A stretch of DNA of 64,000 nucleotides. Origin: Pseudoxanthomonas yeongjuensis. GTDB lineage: Bacteria > Pseudomonadota > Gammaproteobacteria > Xanthomonadales > Xanthomonadaceae. Position 1 is the first letter of the stretch; each line of letters opens with the position of its first letter. Shown in pieces: positions 62,301 through 64,000 of the stretch. The notes beneath the pieces are model-generated. The model saw only the letters and a list, made by a program, of their open reading frames with translations. It was not told where the DNA came from and made no database searches. The position numbers and the translations under genes are program-made. The DNA lies in the NCBI RefSeq assembly GCF_010093345.1, contig NZ_PDWT01000001.1:1364001-1428000 (forward strand). Direction: 5' to 3'.

Positions 62301-62342
62301 TTGGCCGGATGGATCATAAAGCGTACAATTTCGGTACGCTTT
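62301..62342 (+). promoter_or_regulatory. Promoter with overlapping inverted-repeat operator of the SUF regulator
   Basis: TTGGCC (62301-62306), 17-nt spacer, TACAAT (62324-62329). A perfect 9-bp inverted repeat, AAAGCGTAC (62318-62326) and GTACGCTTT (62334-62342), with a 7-nt centre, covers the -10 and start region. This is the expected place for autoregulation by the Rrf2-type regulator encoded 19 nt downstream. Confidence 0.8.
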
Positions 62343-62360
62343 ACGGACCCCTCTCCCGCC

Positions 62361-62819
62361 ATGCTCCGCGTCACCAAGCTCACCGACTACGCCACCGTCG
62401 TCCTCACCGTGCTCGCCGCACGGCCGGGCGACGTGCTCAGCGCGGCCGACCTGGCCGAAACCGCCGGTCTGGAAACGCCCACGGTCAGCAAACTGCTCAA
62501 GCCACTGGCCCAGGCCGGGCTGGTGACCAGCCTGCGCGGCGCCCGTGGCGGTTACCGGCTCAGCCGCGACGCTGGCGAAATCACCCTGATCGAGATCGTC
62601 GAGGCCATGGAAGGGCCGCTGGCGATGACCGAATGCAGCCAGCACGACAGCCATTGCGGCATCGCCGACCAATGCGGCGTGCGCGCCAACTGGCGCCTGA
62701 TCAACGACGTGGTCGGCGACGCGCTGCGCGGCGTGACCCTGGCGCAGATGCTCAAGCCCCCCTCTTCCTCCAGCGATGTGAAGCGGCGTCCCATCGCCCT
62801 GCGCGTCGCGACAAGTTAA
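62361..62819 (+). CDS. Rrf2-family SUF system regulator (IscR-like)
   Basis: Fe-S cluster-sensing transcription factor of 152 aa. Winged helix at residues 1-70 ([20 protein letters not shown], then [16 protein letters not shown]), and a cysteine trio Cys92, Cys99, Cys105 in [18 protein letters not shown], the spacing used to bind an Fe-S cluster by IscR relatives. It heads the suf operon and is expected to repress itself and sufB when clusters are plentiful. The last codon overlaps a possible upstream ATG of sufB (TAATG). Confidence 0.93.
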   Translation: MLRVTKLTDYATVVLTVLAARPGDVLSAADLAETAGLETPTVSKLLKPLAQAGLVTSLRGARGGYRLSRDAGEITLIEIVEAMEGPLAMTECSQHDSHCGIADQCGVRANWRLINDVVGDALRGVTLAQMLKPPSSSSDVKRRPIALRVATS

Positions 62820-62848
62820 TGAAGAACCAGCTAATGAACAGGCAGCCC

Positions 62849-64000
<1,152 letters not shown>

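Overview
The window is a GC-rich gammaproteobacterial chromosome segment from the Xanthomonadales (Lysobacteraceae: Lysobacter/Luteimonas/Pseudoxanthomonas/Xanthomonas-like). This rests on lineage-typical genes: an adjacent MurL/MurD2 pair (L-Glu ligase plus epimerase route of peptidoglycan synthesis), a fused aspartate kinase/diaminopimelate decarboxylase, a lipase whose C-terminus looks like the XVIPCD signal of the Xanthomonadales antibacterial type IV secretion system, a HU-like protein with a Lys/Ala-rich tail, and many paired REP hairpins with a GTAGGAG-type head. No rRNA, tRNA, CRISPR array, prophage or insertion sequence was recognised. Both ends cut genes: petA at the left and sufB at the right.

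Layout. 1-3271: Rieske protein (petA), a lytic transglycosylase and miaB. 3375-7372: a TetR/HlyD/ABC efflux operon on the minus strand, sitting inside the usually contiguous miaB-phoH-ybeY-corC block. 7425-11303: phoH, ybeY and corC with two unknown genes. 11305-18191: DUF4105 protein, GH97 alpha-glucosidase, CorA, and CstA with its small partner. 18406-20502: a putative secreted lipase effector and its ankyrin-lipoprotein immunity candidate. 20503-20945: a gene-free repeat patch. 20946-30608: DUF819 membrane protein and a peptide-scavenging group (two S9 peptidases around divergent OPT and POT transporters). 30763-34680: dTDP-L-rhamnose genes rfbBACD behind ssb. 34835-36705: ispB and a dienelactone hydrolase-like gene. 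36940-42311: lysine/peptidoglycan operon AK-DapDC, murL, murD2 with overlapping ends. 42576-49300: tandem phzF paralogues, SDR, amidohydrolase, glycine-zipper protein, alpha/beta hydrolase and OsmC. 49511-53001: EF-G-like protein with altered switch residues, HU-like protein and a TerB/YebE-like protein. 53002-56649: an M23 peptidase remnant and a run of small genes, four encoding envelope proteins. 56670-61586: DUF5916 outer-membrane protein, patatin, 3-hydroxybutyrate dehydrogenase and a SET-domain methyltransferase. 61732-64000: cytochrome c, SUF regulator and sufB.

How the genes fit together. Several groups form clear units: the efflux operon with its repressor; rfbBACD with 4-nt stop/start overlaps; the AK-DapDC-murL-murD2 operon joining the fate of meso-DAP with installation of D-Glu in peptidoglycan; peptide uptake plus hydrolysis; and the SUF regulator, which has a perfect inverted repeat over its own -10 box just ahead of sufB. 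Most gaps between units hold a REP pair instead of a classical terminator, and one single REP unit lies inside the murL reading frame. The observations most worth following are the effector/immunity pair, the REP inside murL with the modular REP architecture, the EF-G-like protein lacking the G3 histidine, the SET protein with a lysine-rich HU as possible substrate, and the diverged tandem PhzF copies.
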